Shown here one piece after another: positions 52,582 through 61,407 of a DNA stretch of 64,000 bases (positions within the stretch are counted from its first letter, which is position 1; every line of letters starts with the position of its first letter). The translations under genes were made by a program, and so were the position numbers. The stretch lies in the NCBI RefSeq assembly GCF_002078015.1, contig NZ_LWBP01000002.1:62001-126000 (forward strand), given 5' to 3'. The notes under the pieces are model-generated. The model worked only from the letters and a program-made list of their open reading frames with translations, made no database searches and was not told where the DNA came from. Origin of the DNA: Niastella populi. GTDB taxonomy: Bacteria; Bacteroidota; Bacteroidia; Chitinophagales; Chitinophagaceae.

Positions 52582-53664
52582 ATGAAAAATTTAATGATCC
52601 TGTTGTTATCCGTTACCGTATGTTTTGCACTTAAGGCACAGGAAAAATCATTTTCAGTATTGGGAAAAGTACTCGACGCAGAAACGAAACTACCATTGGC
52701 AGGCGCCTCGGCCTACTGCCAAAACACTACACAGGGAACCGTTTCGAACAACCAGGGATTGTTTTATATGAACCTGCCCAACGGGGGATACGATATGGTG
52801 GTTACTTATACAGGTTATGAAAAGAAAGTGATGCGCATAAGCAACAACCAACCCAAAGTTGATACCATGATGATAGAGCTGGGAAAGGAAAACAAATCCT
52901 TGTCTGAAGTAGCCGTAGTGGCCAGCACGGAAGACCCCGAAGGCCTTACCAAATATGGAAAATTCTTTTCGGAAAACTTTATAGGCAAAACCAATGGCGC
53001 AGACCAGGTTGCCATCCAAAACCCCGAGGTATTGAAGTTTTACTACTCCAAAAAAAGGAACCGGTTAAAGATCATGGCCAAAGAAGACCTCATTATTAAC
53101 AATTATTCGTTGGGCTATAAGATCAGGTACCAGCTCGATTCATTCAGCTATGATTATGGCAGCAATATCACTCAATACACAGGCTCTCCCCTGTTCCAGG
53201 AAATGGACAGCACCGAAGAAGTAAAAACCCAGTGGATAAAGAACCGTGCGCGAACTTATTTGGGTTCACGCCTGCACTTTATGCGTTCATTTTATGACAG
53301 CAGCCTGTCACAACAGGGATTTATAATAGAAAAGCTCAACGACGACGCCCAAAGCGTAAAAAGCACATTTATAACCAACCCGTATAATGAAGAGGAATAT
53401 CTGTCAGATAGCGGTAATGTAGAAGTGACCTGGAGCGGGCGTTACCGCATAAGCTATGGAAATGTTAAACCCGATAAACAATTTCTTGAAGACTATAAGT
53501 TACCCGCCAATACCCGTTTCCAGATAACGGTGCTCGATGTGGCCGACGGTTTTGTAATTGAAAAGAACGGGTACTTCTATGAACAATACGATGTTATAAA
53601 CTCAGGTTATTGGGCCTGGAAAAAGCTGGCCGAACTGCTTCCATACGATTACGAATATCGATAA
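52582..53664 (+). CDS. Exported protein with carboxypeptidase-regulatory-like domain
   Basis: 360 residues with signal peptide (MILLLSVTVCFALKAQ). Residues 24-105 form a CarboxypepD_reg-like beta-sandwich: FSVLGKVLDAETKLPLAGASAYCQNTTQGTVSNNQGLFYMNLPNGGYDMVVTYTGYE, as found at the N-terminus of TonB-dependent receptors; here no receptor follows. The remaining ~250 residues (KFYYSKKRNRLKIMAKEDLIINNYSLGYKIRYQL) are periplasmic or surface with no named family known to me. A strong terminator follows. Confidence 0.78.
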   Translation: MKNLMILLLSVTVCFALKAQEKSFSVLGKVLDAETKLPLAGASAYCQNTTQGTVSNNQGLFYMNLPNGGYDMVVTYTGYEKKVMRISNNQPKVDTMMIELGKENKSLSEVAVVASTEDPEGLTKYGKFFSENFIGKTNGADQVAIQNPEVLKFYYSKKRNRLKIMAKEDLIINNYSLGYKIRYQLDSFSYDYGSNITQYTGSPLFQEMDSTEEVKTQWIKNRARTYLGSRLHFMRSFYDSSLSQQGFIIEKLNDDAQSVKSTFITNPYNEEEYLSDSGNVEVTWSGRYRISYGNVKPDKQFLEDYKLPANTRFQITVLDVADGFVIEKNGYFYEQYDVINSGYWAWKKLAELLPYDYEYR

Positions 53665-53683
53665 TTGATATCTACCAACATGT

Positions 53684-53721
53684 AACCGGCAGGGATAAGT
53701 TAGAATTCCTGCCGGTTTTTT
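53684..53721 (+). terminator. Terminator after the regulatory-domain protein
   Basis: aaccggcagg (53684-53693) pairs with cctgccggtt (53708-53717), then a T run. Confidence 0.88.
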
Positions 53722-53892
53722 ATTTATATGCCTGTTAGGCGTTATAAATCTTTGCGGATTTTTAACTATCCGCCTCAAACCTTTTTTATACCTTCAAACC
53801 GAATTCAGAAAAGCAGGTAATTGTAATTATCGCGCTATGAGAATAACCATTCGCTTATGGGGACCCTTGCCATCATAGCAGATCGACTCTCT

Positions 53893-56757
53893 ATGACCTT
53901 CAAACGTTTTATCGGCACATTCATACTTATAACCGGTTTACTAACTGTTGGCACATCTTATGCCCAGGAATATAACTTTATTCATTATGATGTAAAAGAT
54001 GGGCTGGCTGGCTCTACGGTGTATGATCTTTGCCAGGATAAAGACGGTTTTATCTGGTTTGCAACGGAAGCCGGCATCAGCCGGTTCGATGGTACCCGAT
54101 TCAAAAACTTTACAACAACCGATGGCCTTCCTGAAACGGAAATATTGAAACTTTTCTCAGATTCAAAAGGAAGGATCTGGATGGCCCCCTTTAAAAACAA
54201 TATCTGTTATTATTACCGGGGCAAAATATACAACCAGGAAAACGACCCGATTTTAAAGAAGATAGTCCTGTCGTCAGTTGTAACCAACATTCAGGAAAGC
54301 GAAGAACATCATATCGCTTTGAAAACGGATGTTGACATTACCATTATCGAACCCGATACGGTAATAAAAATCGGAAGAAACCGGTTTGAGCTTAATCAAC
54401 TTTTTATACGACCCGGTCCGTTTGGCAAAGGTTTTCAAATAAACATCAATGATTCATGTTTTATAATGGCCGGCAGGTCTATGAAAAATGTGCCCTGCTC
54501 TACCGTCGGCGGGTCGCTTCATTTTAACGAACGCCTGCATAAGGTCAGGAGCACATTAAAAATAACCGCTGAAGATTTTACACCAGGCATCGACAATTTA
54601 TTATTCTCGAACACCTACGACGGGTCGTGGATGGTTGATACCACCACATTTGACCGTTATGAAGAACGGTTCCTTAAAGGAAAGCAAATAAGCCATGCCT
54701 TCGTAGATAAAGAAAAGAACATCTGGTTCGCCACCCTCGGCGGGGGCGTATATAAACTGGCATCCAGGGAATTCAAAACCTTTTATTTCAAAAAGAATAT
54801 AACATCGGAGATCTTTTCACTGGAAAAGATAAATGATAAAATATATGCAGGCACCGGGTTCGGCCGGGTATATATCTGGAACGGTTCCACATTCGATACC
54901 CTCAATGCGAATAAAGAATTTGAGAAATCGATCAATTATAATTCCACGAACAGGGTCGTTTGTTTAAAAAAAATACAGGACGGCAGCCTGTTAATGGGCT
55001 CCGATGGGCTGCTCGTTAAAAATACACCTGCCGGAAAGATTTTCACGCCCCGGCTGTATGCAATAAAATCGTTTGATGAGTTGGAAAACGGCCTGCTGGT
55101 AGTAGGCACTGCAAGACGAACGATGCTTGTTGAGCCACGGTATCTGGTTGTACAGGATACCGTCTGGCCTTACCGTTCAACCGGTGTATGCTTCTATAAT
55201 AACTCCTATTATATAGGCACAGTTAACGGTTTATATATTGTAACTAAAGATAAAAAGGTGCGTTTTTTAGGGGATGACTATCCCCCTTTACGTCAACGCA
55301 TCAGCTATTTCGCCAAATCGCCCGATGGACGTTTATGGATCGCCACTTATGGCGCAGGTGTCATTTGCATGAAAGACGATAAAGTGATCAACAACATAAC
55401 CACGCGGGAAGGCATTTCAAGCAATATATGCCGAACCCTCTTCGTAAATAATAATTACCTGTGGGTGGGCACCGATAAGGGCCTTAATAAAGTAAACATC
55501 AGCCAAACCCCATACCCCGTTACTATTTATAGTACGTCAGACGGATTACCTTCTGATATTATCAATACGCTGTATGTAGATGGTACTACCATTTATGTAG
55601 GTTCGCCGGCCGGGCTTACCTATTTCGATGAAACCAAAGTAACCAACTACTCAAAATGCAACCTCCGCATTCTCGATATTTCAATAGGCAACAAATCACA
55701 GCCACTGCAGGAGAGTTACCGGATACACTACCGGGAAAACAGCCTGAAAATATCGTTTACCGGTATTTCTTTCAACTCGGGAGGCAATGTATCGTACCGT
55801 TACCGCCTAAAAGGCTTAACCAATATATGGGATTCAACCGGTCAAAATGTGCTGGAATACCCTTCCATTCCTCCCGGCAATTATGAATTTGAATTAATAG
55901 CGGTAAACAAAAAGGGAATTATCAGCAATCCGGCAAAGATCTCCTTTATGGTAGAGGCGCCGTTCTGGCAAACCCTGCCTTTTCAGGTATCGATCATTGC
56001 AGTTGCCATACTCATTACCTGGATCCTGGTTGCCTGGCGTTTTAGTATCCTGCGAAAAAAAGAACAGGAGCGGTCGTCTATACAGCAAAAATTAAATGAA
56101 CTGGAGCAAATGGCCTTACGGGCGCAAATGAATCCGCATTTTATCTTCAACTGCCTGAATAGTATACAAAATTTTATAATAACAAACGATCTTGAAGCTA
56201 CCAACTGGTACCTGACAGAGTTTGCCCATCTTATCAGGCAAACGCTCGATAACAGTGAAAAAAGTACCATATCCATCACCAATGAAATAAAGTACCTGAA
56301 AAGGTACCTCGAACTGGAGATGATGCGTTTTGGCCATTCTTTCGAATACAATATTGAAGCTGACCCGGAATTGGATTGCGATGTGGTTAGCATACCCACC
56401 ATGATCTTACAGCCATACATTGAAAACAGCATTCGCCACGGCATCAGGTACAAAGAGAACGGCGGTGGCCGCATAGATATAAAATTTCAAAAAAGTGAAG
56501 GCGGATTTATATGCATTATACAGGACAATGGCATCGGTAGAAAAAAAGCCAATGAATTTAAATCCAGGGTACGGGTAGAATATCAGTCAAAAGGCATGTC
56601 GCTGACAGCCGAAAGGATAAACATTTTAAACCGCCAGTTAATTGAACCCATAACCATTGAAATAAACGATCTCATCAATGAAAATGAAAAGGCACTCGGT
56701 ACAAGAATTATTATACGTTTTCCCTATTCCATTAACTTAAAACCTGTGAAAAAATGA
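53893..56757 (+). CDS. LytS-type sensor histidine kinase with beta-propeller and Y_Y_Y sensor
   Basis: 954 residues from ATG 53893, where a signal peptide begins (MTFKRFIGTFILITGLLTVG). Regulator-propeller repeats cover about 30-600 (DGLAGSTVYDLCQDKDGFIWFATEAGISRFDG, DSKGRIWMA, DGRLWIATYGAG, NNYLWVGTDKGLNKV). A Y_Y_Y domain (SYRYRLKGLTNIWDS, about 640-705) and a span (about 711-732) follow. The His_kinase (PF06580) domain has RAQMNPHFIFNCLNSIQNFI, and the HATPase has QPYIENSIRHG and QDNGIGRKKA. It is translationally coupled (ATGA overlap) to the LytTR regulator. The ligand is unknown; many relatives sense polysaccharide pieces, but no such enzymes are adjacent. Confidence 0.93.
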   Translation: MTFKRFIGTFILITGLLTVGTSYAQEYNFIHYDVKDGLAGSTVYDLCQDKDGFIWFATEAGISRFDGTRFKNFTTTDGLPETEILKLFSDSKGRIWMAPFKNNICYYYRGKIYNQENDPILKKIVLSSVVTNIQESEEHHIALKTDVDITIIEPDTVIKIGRNRFELNQLFIRPGPFGKGFQININDSCFIMAGRSMKNVPCSTVGGSLHFNERLHKVRSTLKITAEDFTPGIDNLLFSNTYDGSWMVDTTTFDRYEERFLKGKQISHAFVDKEKNIWFATLGGGVYKLASREFKTFYFKKNITSEIFSLEKINDKIYAGTGFGRVYIWNGSTFDTLNANKEFEKSINYNSTNRVVCLKKIQDGSLLMGSDGLLVKNTPAGKIFTPRLYAIKSFDELENGLLVVGTARRTMLVEPRYLVVQDTVWPYRSTGVCFYNNSYYIGTVNGLYIVTKDKKVRFLGDDYPPLRQRISYFAKSPDGRLWIATYGAGVICMKDDKVINNITTREGISSNICRTLFVNNNYLWVGTDKGLNKVNISQTPYPVTIYSTSDGLPSDIINTLYVDGTTIYVGSPAGLTYFDETKVTNYSKCNLRILDISIGNKSQPLQESYRIHYRENSLKISFTGISFNSGGNVSYRYRLKGLTNIWDSTGQNVLEYPSIPPGNYEFELIAVNKKGIISNPAKISFMVEAPFWQTLPFQVSIIAVAILITWILVAWRFSILRKKEQERSSIQQKLNELEQMALRAQMNPHFIFNCLNSIQNFIITNDLEATNWYLTEFAHLIRQTLDNSEKSTISITNEIKYLKRYLELEMMRFGHSFEYNIEADPELDCDVVSIPTMILQPYIENSIRHGIRYKENGGGRIDIKFQKSEGGFICIIQDNGIGRKKANEFKSRVRVEYQSKGMSLTAERINILNRQLIEPITIEINDLINENEKALGTRIIIRFPYSINLKPVKK

Positions 56758-57497
56758 TACGCACTATAATAATCGATGACGAGCCTAACAATATAGAAGC
56801 GCTGAAACAGCTTTTGCTGAAGTATTGTCCGCTTATAGAACTTTCAGGCGTTGCCGAAAACATTCGCACCGGCCAGGCACTTATTCTTGATTCCCAGCCC
56901 GACCTGGTTTTCCTTGATATTGAAATGCCATTTGGCAATGCTTTCGAATTATTGAATAACCTGTCGCCGGTTAACTTTGAAATAATCTTTGTTACGGCTT
57001 TCGACAATTACGCCATCAACGCCATTAAATATTCAGCGTTGGATTATTTATTAAAACCGGTAAATATTAAAGAGCTGCAGCATGCAGTTCAAAAAGCAGC
57101 CGAACGTATTAAAACAAAAAATATTACCAGAAAGATCGATACGTTATTGTACAATTTGTCGGTAAGCAAACCTGTTTTGCAAAAAGTGGCGCTTCCCACC
57201 CTCGACGGGTTGGTTTTCGTAAACATCAATGAACTGGTTTGGCTTGAAGCGAGAGGAAGTTATACGTTTGTGTATATGCAGGACCAGCAGAAAATAATGG
57301 TGTCGCGTACATTGAAGGAATTTGAAGACATTCTGCCCTTTGAAACCTTTTCCCGGGTACACCAATCGTATATTATCAACCATTACTTTATAAAAAAATA
57401 CAACCGGGGAAGGGGCGGAACGATTGAGATGGAAGATGGCACAACCATCGAAGTTTCTATGCGTAAGAAAGATGAGTTTCTTTCTAAGTTCAGGTAA
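56754..57497 (+). CDS. LytTR-family response regulator
   Basis: 247 residues. Receiver with IIIDDEPNNIEALKQLL, phospho-acceptor in LVFLDIEMP, and TAFDNYAINAIKYSALDYLLKPV. LytTR DNA-binding domain at about 150-247: FVNINELVWLEARGSYTFVYM, SRTLKEFEDILP and FSRVHQSYIIN. It overlaps the kinase gene by 4 bp, so it is the cognate partner. It is followed by an octamer-built hairpin region before convergent lpxD. Confidence 0.94.
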   Translation: MIRTIIIDDEPNNIEALKQLLLKYCPLIELSGVAENIRTGQALILDSQPDLVFLDIEMPFGNAFELLNNLSPVNFEIIFVTAFDNYAINAIKYSALDYLLKPVNIKELQHAVQKAAERIKTKNITRKIDTLLYNLSVSKPVLQKVALPTLDGLVFVNINELVWLEARGSYTFVYMQDQQKIMVSRTLKEFEDILPFETFSRVHQSYIINHYFIKKYNRGRGGTIEMEDGTTIEVSMRKKDEFLSKFR

Positions 57498-57530
57498 TAC
57501 CGGAAAAATATGAATGAAGAGTAAACAGGC

Positions 57531-57598
57531 TGACAGGTTCACAAGTCATTTTTGTTGCTTAATCTTGTCAACATTTCAACCTGTTTACATTTCAACTT
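57531..57598. repeat. Paired octamer tracts between convergent genes
   Basis: The first tract (57531-57558: gtaaacag, gctgacag, gttcacaa, gtc) and the second (57567-57598: gtcaacat, ttcaacct, gtttacat, ttcaactt) are inverse of each other and could pair as a long imperfect hairpin, perhaps acting as a terminator for both genes. Confidence 0.7.
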
Positions 57599-57601
57599 AC
57601 T

Positions 57602-58549
57602 TTATTTAAGTGATTTTATCTTTTCCCAGATCTCGGGAATCCGTTTTACCCATACCAGTTCCCGCTTTTTAACCGATGCATCTTCAACCGGTGTACCGAA
57701 ATAAATTTTACCACCTTCAAGGGTGCCGCCCACGCCACTTTGCGCCAGTACTACCGCATTATCGCCAATGGTAAGGGTTTTTGAAACTCCCACCTGCCCC
57801 CATAATATAACGCCATTACCAAGCGTAGTAGCGCCGGCAATGCCAACCTGGGCTGCCAACAAACAATTTGCACCTAATACGGTATCGTGTCCTATATGTA
57901 CCATATTGTCGAGTTTACTGCCCCGTCCTATCCGGGTATCATGCGAAACCCCGCGATCGATGGTACAACCGGCGCCGATCTCTACATCACTTTCAATAAC
58001 AACCCTGCCGCAGCTTTCCATTTTCTTATACCATACTTCCCTGTCCTTTTTGGTATTGTAATAAAAAGCATCTGACCCTATAACCGTACCGGCCTGAACA
58101 ATTACGTTGTCGCCAAGGATGCAATGATCGAGTATGGTAACATTGGGAGCGATAAAACAATTCTTTCCTATGGTTACCTCATGTCCGATATAAACGTTAG
58201 GCGCTATATAAGTGCCCTCGCCGATAGTGGCCGAATCGCTGATGGGTTTATCGGCAGGTTTGAAAGGCCGGAAATGACGGGCAATTGTTTGATAAGCTTC
58301 AAATGGTTTATCAACTATCAGCAATGCTTTTCCTTCGGGACAATCGGTTTTCTGATTTATGATGATAAAGGTGGCTGCAGAATGAAGGCACTTGTCGTAA
58401 TACTTGGGATGATCAACGAATACCAGGTCGCCAGGCTCTACTTTATGTATTTCATTAATGCCTGTTGCTATTCCTTCTGTATTGCCTGTAAGCTCAGCGC
58501 CTATCAGATTGGCTATCCATTTTACCGAAACGGGAGCAGGAAATTTCAT
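57602..58549 (-). CDS. lpxD: UDP-3-O-acylglucosamine N-acyltransferase
   Basis: 315 residues from ATG 58547-58549 (MKFPAPVSVKWIANLIGAEL); a frame to 58588 passes through the promoter box and is rejected. The N-terminal uridine-binding domain has GINEIHKVEPGDLVFVDHPKY. From about 100 come left-handed beta-helix hexapeptide repeats (IGEGTYIAPNVYIGHEVTIGKNCFIAPNVTI), GSDAFYYN, and the catalytic-histidine region KLDNMVHIGHDTVLG. It adds the N-linked hydroxyacyl chain in lipid A synthesis. It is slightly shorter than the usual ~340. Confidence 0.92.
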   Translation of the reverse strand: MKFPAPVSVKWIANLIGAELTGNTEGIATGINEIHKVEPGDLVFVDHPKYYDKCLHSAATFIIINQKTDCPEGKALLIVDKPFEAYQTIARHFRPFKPADKPISDSATIGEGTYIAPNVYIGHEVTIGKNCFIAPNVTILDHCILGDNVIVQAGTVIGSDAFYYNTKKDREVWYKKMESCGRVVIESDVEIGAGCTIDRGVSHDTRIGRGSKLDNMVHIGHDTVLGANCLLAAQVGIAGATTLGNGVILWGQVGVSKTLTIGDNAVVLAQSGVGGTLEGGKIYFGTPVEDASVKKRELVWVKRIPEIWEKIKSLK

Positions 58550-58565
58550 ATCCGTTAAGTTTTCG

Positions 58566-58573
58566 CAAAAGTA
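58566..58573 (-). promoter_or_regulatory. -7 box of lpxD
   Basis: TACTTTTG on the minus strand, 16 bp before the lpxD ATG. Confidence 0.5.
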
Positions 58574-58879
58574 ACGCACGACAGGCACTCTGATGGAGTA
58601 ATTATCCAGGTCAGTTTCATGTTTTCTGATATATTACCGTACAGGGTAACGACAAGCATCGTGATTTTTCTATGATAACATGGCGCTATTACTTAAAAGC
58701 GATGATCACCTTGGCGTCATCAACCTGTTATATCATCAAAAGCTGGTTTTATGGACATTATTTAACCGGTTCGATGATCTTTTTGCCAAAAAATAAATGA
58801 TCGCTGCCGGCTTCATCAATGGATTTTATTACTGTGATACATGCACAGATTTCCTGTTCGCTTAACTTGTATAGAACTA

Positions 58880-58887
58880 TACCTTTG
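58880..58887 (+). promoter_or_regulatory. Orphan -7-like box in the lpxD-rluE gap
   Basis: TACCTTTG on the plus strand within the 640-bp gap 58550-59193, far from any start. It could drive the leader RNA at 59112-59191 or be chance. Otherwise 58590-59100 shows no frame or repeat I can support. Confidence 0.25.
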
Positions 58888-59111
58888 ATTATAGATAAAC
58901 TGTAGCATAACGTACAATCCGCTGCCATTGCATGTTTCAGCTGATGATATAAAACGCGACAAACATGTTGAAATGATAAAAAGGATATAAAAACATGTTC
59001 AACATTGCACTTAACGATGAATTAAGGCTTCGCTTTTCCCCATAACATAAAAAAAATGTGAATAAAATTTATTAGAAATTTTTTTTAGATAGAAAAAATT
59101 ATTTTTAATAT

Positions 59112-59191
59112 TGTGGAGGGAAATTTATTTCCCGGTACTTACTAACCCATCCACATAATGAATCTCCCGGCTCACCGGGAGATTTTCTTTT
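59112..59191 (+). ncRNA. Structured leader or small RNA ending in a terminator right before the RluE-type gene
   Basis: tgtgga (59112-59117) pairs with tccaca (59150-59155), enclosing a perfect hairpin gggaaa-ttta-tttccc (59118-59133). Five bases on, a perfect 10-bp terminator stem aatctcccgg/ccgggagatt (59161-59170 with 59175-59184) is followed by ttttctttt. The ATG of the next gene is only three bases after the U tract. Confidence 0.6.
59161..59191 (+). terminator. Intrinsic terminator 3 bp upstream of an ATG
   Basis: Perfect 10-bp GC-rich stem with a 4-base loop and U tail. Its position in front of, not behind, the gene suggests an attenuator or the end of a separate small RNA. Confidence 0.8.
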
Positions 59192-59193
59192 GT

Positions 59194-59778
59194 ATGCATC
59201 GCTATTTTATCATCTACAAACCATACCAGGTATTATCGCAGTTTACTTCCCAGGAAGGTAAACAAACATTGAAAGCTCACTTCAATGTGCCTTCAGATGT
59301 ATATCCTGTTGGCCGGTTAGATTATGACAGTGAAGGATTACTGCTTCTTACCAATGATGCATCTCTCAATCATCGTTTACTAAACCCATCTTTTGCACAC
59401 GAACGGGAATACTGGGTACAGGTTGATGGCGACATTTCCGAAAACGCGATCCGGGAACTGCAAAGAGGCGTTTCAATTACGATCAACGGTTCAAAATACA
59501 GAACGAAGCCATGCAAGGCAACGCGTTTCCCCAACACACCGGAAGTTCCGGAACGCAATCCACCTGTTCGCTTTCGTAAAGAGATACCCACTGCCTGGAT
59601 CAAAATGATTTTAACCGAAGGTAAGAACAGGCAGGTTCGAAAAATGACCGCTCAATCGGGGTTCCCTACCCTTCGTTTGATAAGGTACCGGATCGGTGGC
59701 ATTACTTTAGATGGATTATTACCCGGGGATATGCGTGAAATGAATAAAAATGACATCTATACCCGATTATTCGGGTAA
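59194..59778 (+). CDS. rluE: 23S rRNA pseudouridine synthase, RluE/RsuA type
   Basis: 194 residues from ATG 59194 (MHRYFIIYKPYQVLSQF); a frame from 59158 would start inside the terminator stem. Motifs: VYPVGRLDYDSEGLLLLTND with the catalytic aspartate (in GRLDYDSEG), then REYWVQVDG, ILTEGKNRQVRKM and TLRLIRYRIGGITLDGL. No N-terminal S4 domain, as in RluE. It makes a pseudouridine in 23S rRNA (RluE: position 2457 in E. coli). The leader structure in front suggests regulated expression. Confidence 0.92.
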   Translation: MHRYFIIYKPYQVLSQFTSQEGKQTLKAHFNVPSDVYPVGRLDYDSEGLLLLTNDASLNHRLLNPSFAHEREYWVQVDGDISENAIRELQRGVSITINGSKYRTKPCKATRFPNTPEVPERNPPVRFRKEIPTAWIKMILTEGKNRQVRKMTAQSGFPTLRLIRYRIGGITLDGLLPGDMREMNKNDIYTRLFG

Positions 59779-59926
59779 CGTTATAGGTTTATTTCCCCCA
59801 ATTCATGGTATGGGGCGCATAACTCCCCAAATACCTGCTTTTATACCCCTATTCTTATACTTTACGCGCCGAACGTTCTGACTTATACTGCAACTTATTC
59901 ATTACCTTGCTAAAAAAAGGTACGTT

Positions 59927-60802
59927 ATGTTGAAATCAATGACCGGCTTTGGAAGAAGTGAACAGACCGTGGGAGATAAAACCTTCCTGGTTGACATAAA
60001 ATCACTGAATGGAAAACAATTTGAACTATCGTTGAAGATCCCGGCTTTTATAAAGCCCTTTGAGTTCGACATACGATCGTTGTTATCTAAAAAGCTGGGC
60101 AGGGGAACCATTGATTGTACCATAAGCCTTAAAGAAAGCGGCGCCGCCAAGCCGGTAAGCATCAATACCGATCTTGCAAAAGCCTATTACCAACCTATTG
60201 CCGAACTGTCGAAGGCGTTGGACCTCGACCCTTCCCATATCTTAAGCACCCTCATTAAACTACCGGAAGTGATAACCCCTACCGGTGAAACATTAACCGA
60301 CGATGAGTGGGCGCAATTTCAGCGAGTGATAGAAGCCGCTATGGAAAACCTCACTACCCACCGGCTCGAGGAAGGAAAAATTATGGAAAACGACCTGTTA
60401 TTACGCATTAGCAATATTCAAAAACAACAGGATATAATTGCCACCCTGGAACCTTTGCGCAAACAAAAGATCAGGGAAGGCTTAACCAAGGTACTGGAAG
60501 AAAATGTGGGTAAAGAAAACTACGATCCTAACCGCCTTGAGCAGGAGCTTATTTACTATATCGAAAAAATAGATCTCAGTGAAGAGCAGGTACGTTTAAA
60601 ATCGCATTGCGAATACTTCAAGGCCATATTGAACGAACCCGAGGAAGGAAAAGGTAAAAAACTTTCTTTCGTATTACAGGAAATTGGCCGTGAGATCAAT
60701 ACAACAGGCGCTAAAGCATATGATTCATCCATTCAAAAATGCGTAGTGCTGATGAAGGATGAACTGGAAAAAGCCAAAGAACAGGTTTTAAACGTATTGT
60801 AA
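59927..60802 (+). CDS. yicC: YicC/YloC family endoribonuclease
   Basis: 291 residues, the full family length. The N-terminal MLKSMTGFGRSE is the hallmark, then VDIKSLNGKQFELSLKIP, and a C-terminal DUF1732 helical part with EENVGKENYDPNRLEQELIYYIEKIDLSEEQVRLKSHCEYF and GKKLSFVLQEIGREINTTGAKA. Known members are stress-related ribonucleases. In many genomes gmk follows yicC; here gldH follows instead. Confidence 0.93.
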   Translation: MLKSMTGFGRSEQTVGDKTFLVDIKSLNGKQFELSLKIPAFIKPFEFDIRSLLSKKLGRGTIDCTISLKESGAAKPVSINTDLAKAYYQPIAELSKALDLDPSHILSTLIKLPEVITPTGETLTDDEWAQFQRVIEAAMENLTTHRLEEGKIMENDLLLRISNIQKQQDIIATLEPLRKQKIREGLTKVLEENVGKENYDPNRLEQELIYYIEKIDLSEEQVRLKSHCEYFKAILNEPEEGKGKKLSFVLQEIGREINTTGAKAYDSSIQKCVVLMKDELEKAKEQVLNVL

Positions 60803-60876
60803 AGGCACCGGCACCAGGGTTCACAGACATGCACGATGAACCCTGGCCCATACCTTGCTTCTTTTACCTCGATCCC

Positions 60877-60884
60877 TATCTTTG
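60877..60884 (+). promoter_or_regulatory. -7 box of gldH
   Basis: TATCTTTG, 13 bp before the TTG at 60898. It lies downstream of the ATG at 60829, so that ATG would not be on the transcript. Confidence 0.5.
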
Positions 60885-60897
60885 TAAAAAATTTCGC

Positions 60898-61389
60898 TTG
60901 AAAAAAGGTATCCTTAATTATATTTCTTTCTTTGTACTTCTTACTTCGTACCTCGTTCTTCCTTCCTGTGGTACCGTAGATGTTTTTGAAAAGAACGCCA
61001 CCATTCCCAAACAGGTTTGGAAAAGCAGCTTTAAGCCCGAGATCACTTTCACCATAGCTCCCAATGATACGGCCAGGTATAACATTTTTATCGTTATCAG
61101 GCATACCGATGCCTACCGGTATAAGAATATCTGGCTAAACGTTCAAACCGAATCGCCTGGCGGCGTGGTTAACAACCAACCCCTGAATCTGCAACTGGCA
61201 ACCGATAACAAAGGGTGGCTGGGCAGCGGTATGGATGATATATTCGAGCACCGTATCCTCATTACCAATCCGCATGATCCGCAACGGTTAAGTCCGGGAG
61301 TGTATCGCTTTAAACTGGAAAACATTATGCGTGAAGACCCCCTGAAACATGTGATGAACGTTGGTATCCGCCTTGAAAAAGCACCATAG
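60898..61389 (+). CDS. gldH: Gliding-motility lipoprotein GldH
   Basis: 163 residues if started at TTG 60898, which gives a clean lipoprotein signal (MKKGILNYISFFVLLTSYLVLPSC, lipobox LPSC). An ATG at 60829 would put 23 polar and aromatic residues in front of it. The body matches GldH by eye: VWKSSFKPEITFTIAPNDTARYNIFIVIRHTDAYRYKNIWLNVQ, GSGMDDIFEHRILI, GVYRFKLENIMREDPLKHVMNVGIRLEK. GldH is needed for gliding in Flavobacterium. The hydrophobic part of its signal peptide is encoded by a heptamer tract (60923-60971). It is followed by a kinase/regulator pair 18 bp on. Confidence 0.85.
   Translation: MKKGILNYISFFVLLTSYLVLPSCGTVDVFEKNATIPKQVWKSSFKPEITFTIAPNDTARYNIFIVIRHTDAYRYKNIWLNVQTESPGGVVNNQPLNLQLATDNKGWLGSGMDDIFEHRILITNPHDPQRLSPGVYRFKLENIMREDPLKHVMNVGIRLEKAP
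60923..60971. repeat. Heptamer repeat inside the gldH signal-peptide codons
   Basis: Seven 7-bp steps tttcttt, ctttgta, cttctta, cttcgta, cctcgtt, cttcctt, cctgtgg. The words ctttgta and cctcgt- recur at the head of the tract at 14157. Because 7 is not a multiple of 3 the frame rotates, yet all units here encode hydrophobic or Ser/Thr residues. Confidence 0.65.
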
Positions 61390-61407
61390 GCTCTTATCTG
61401 TTGACCA

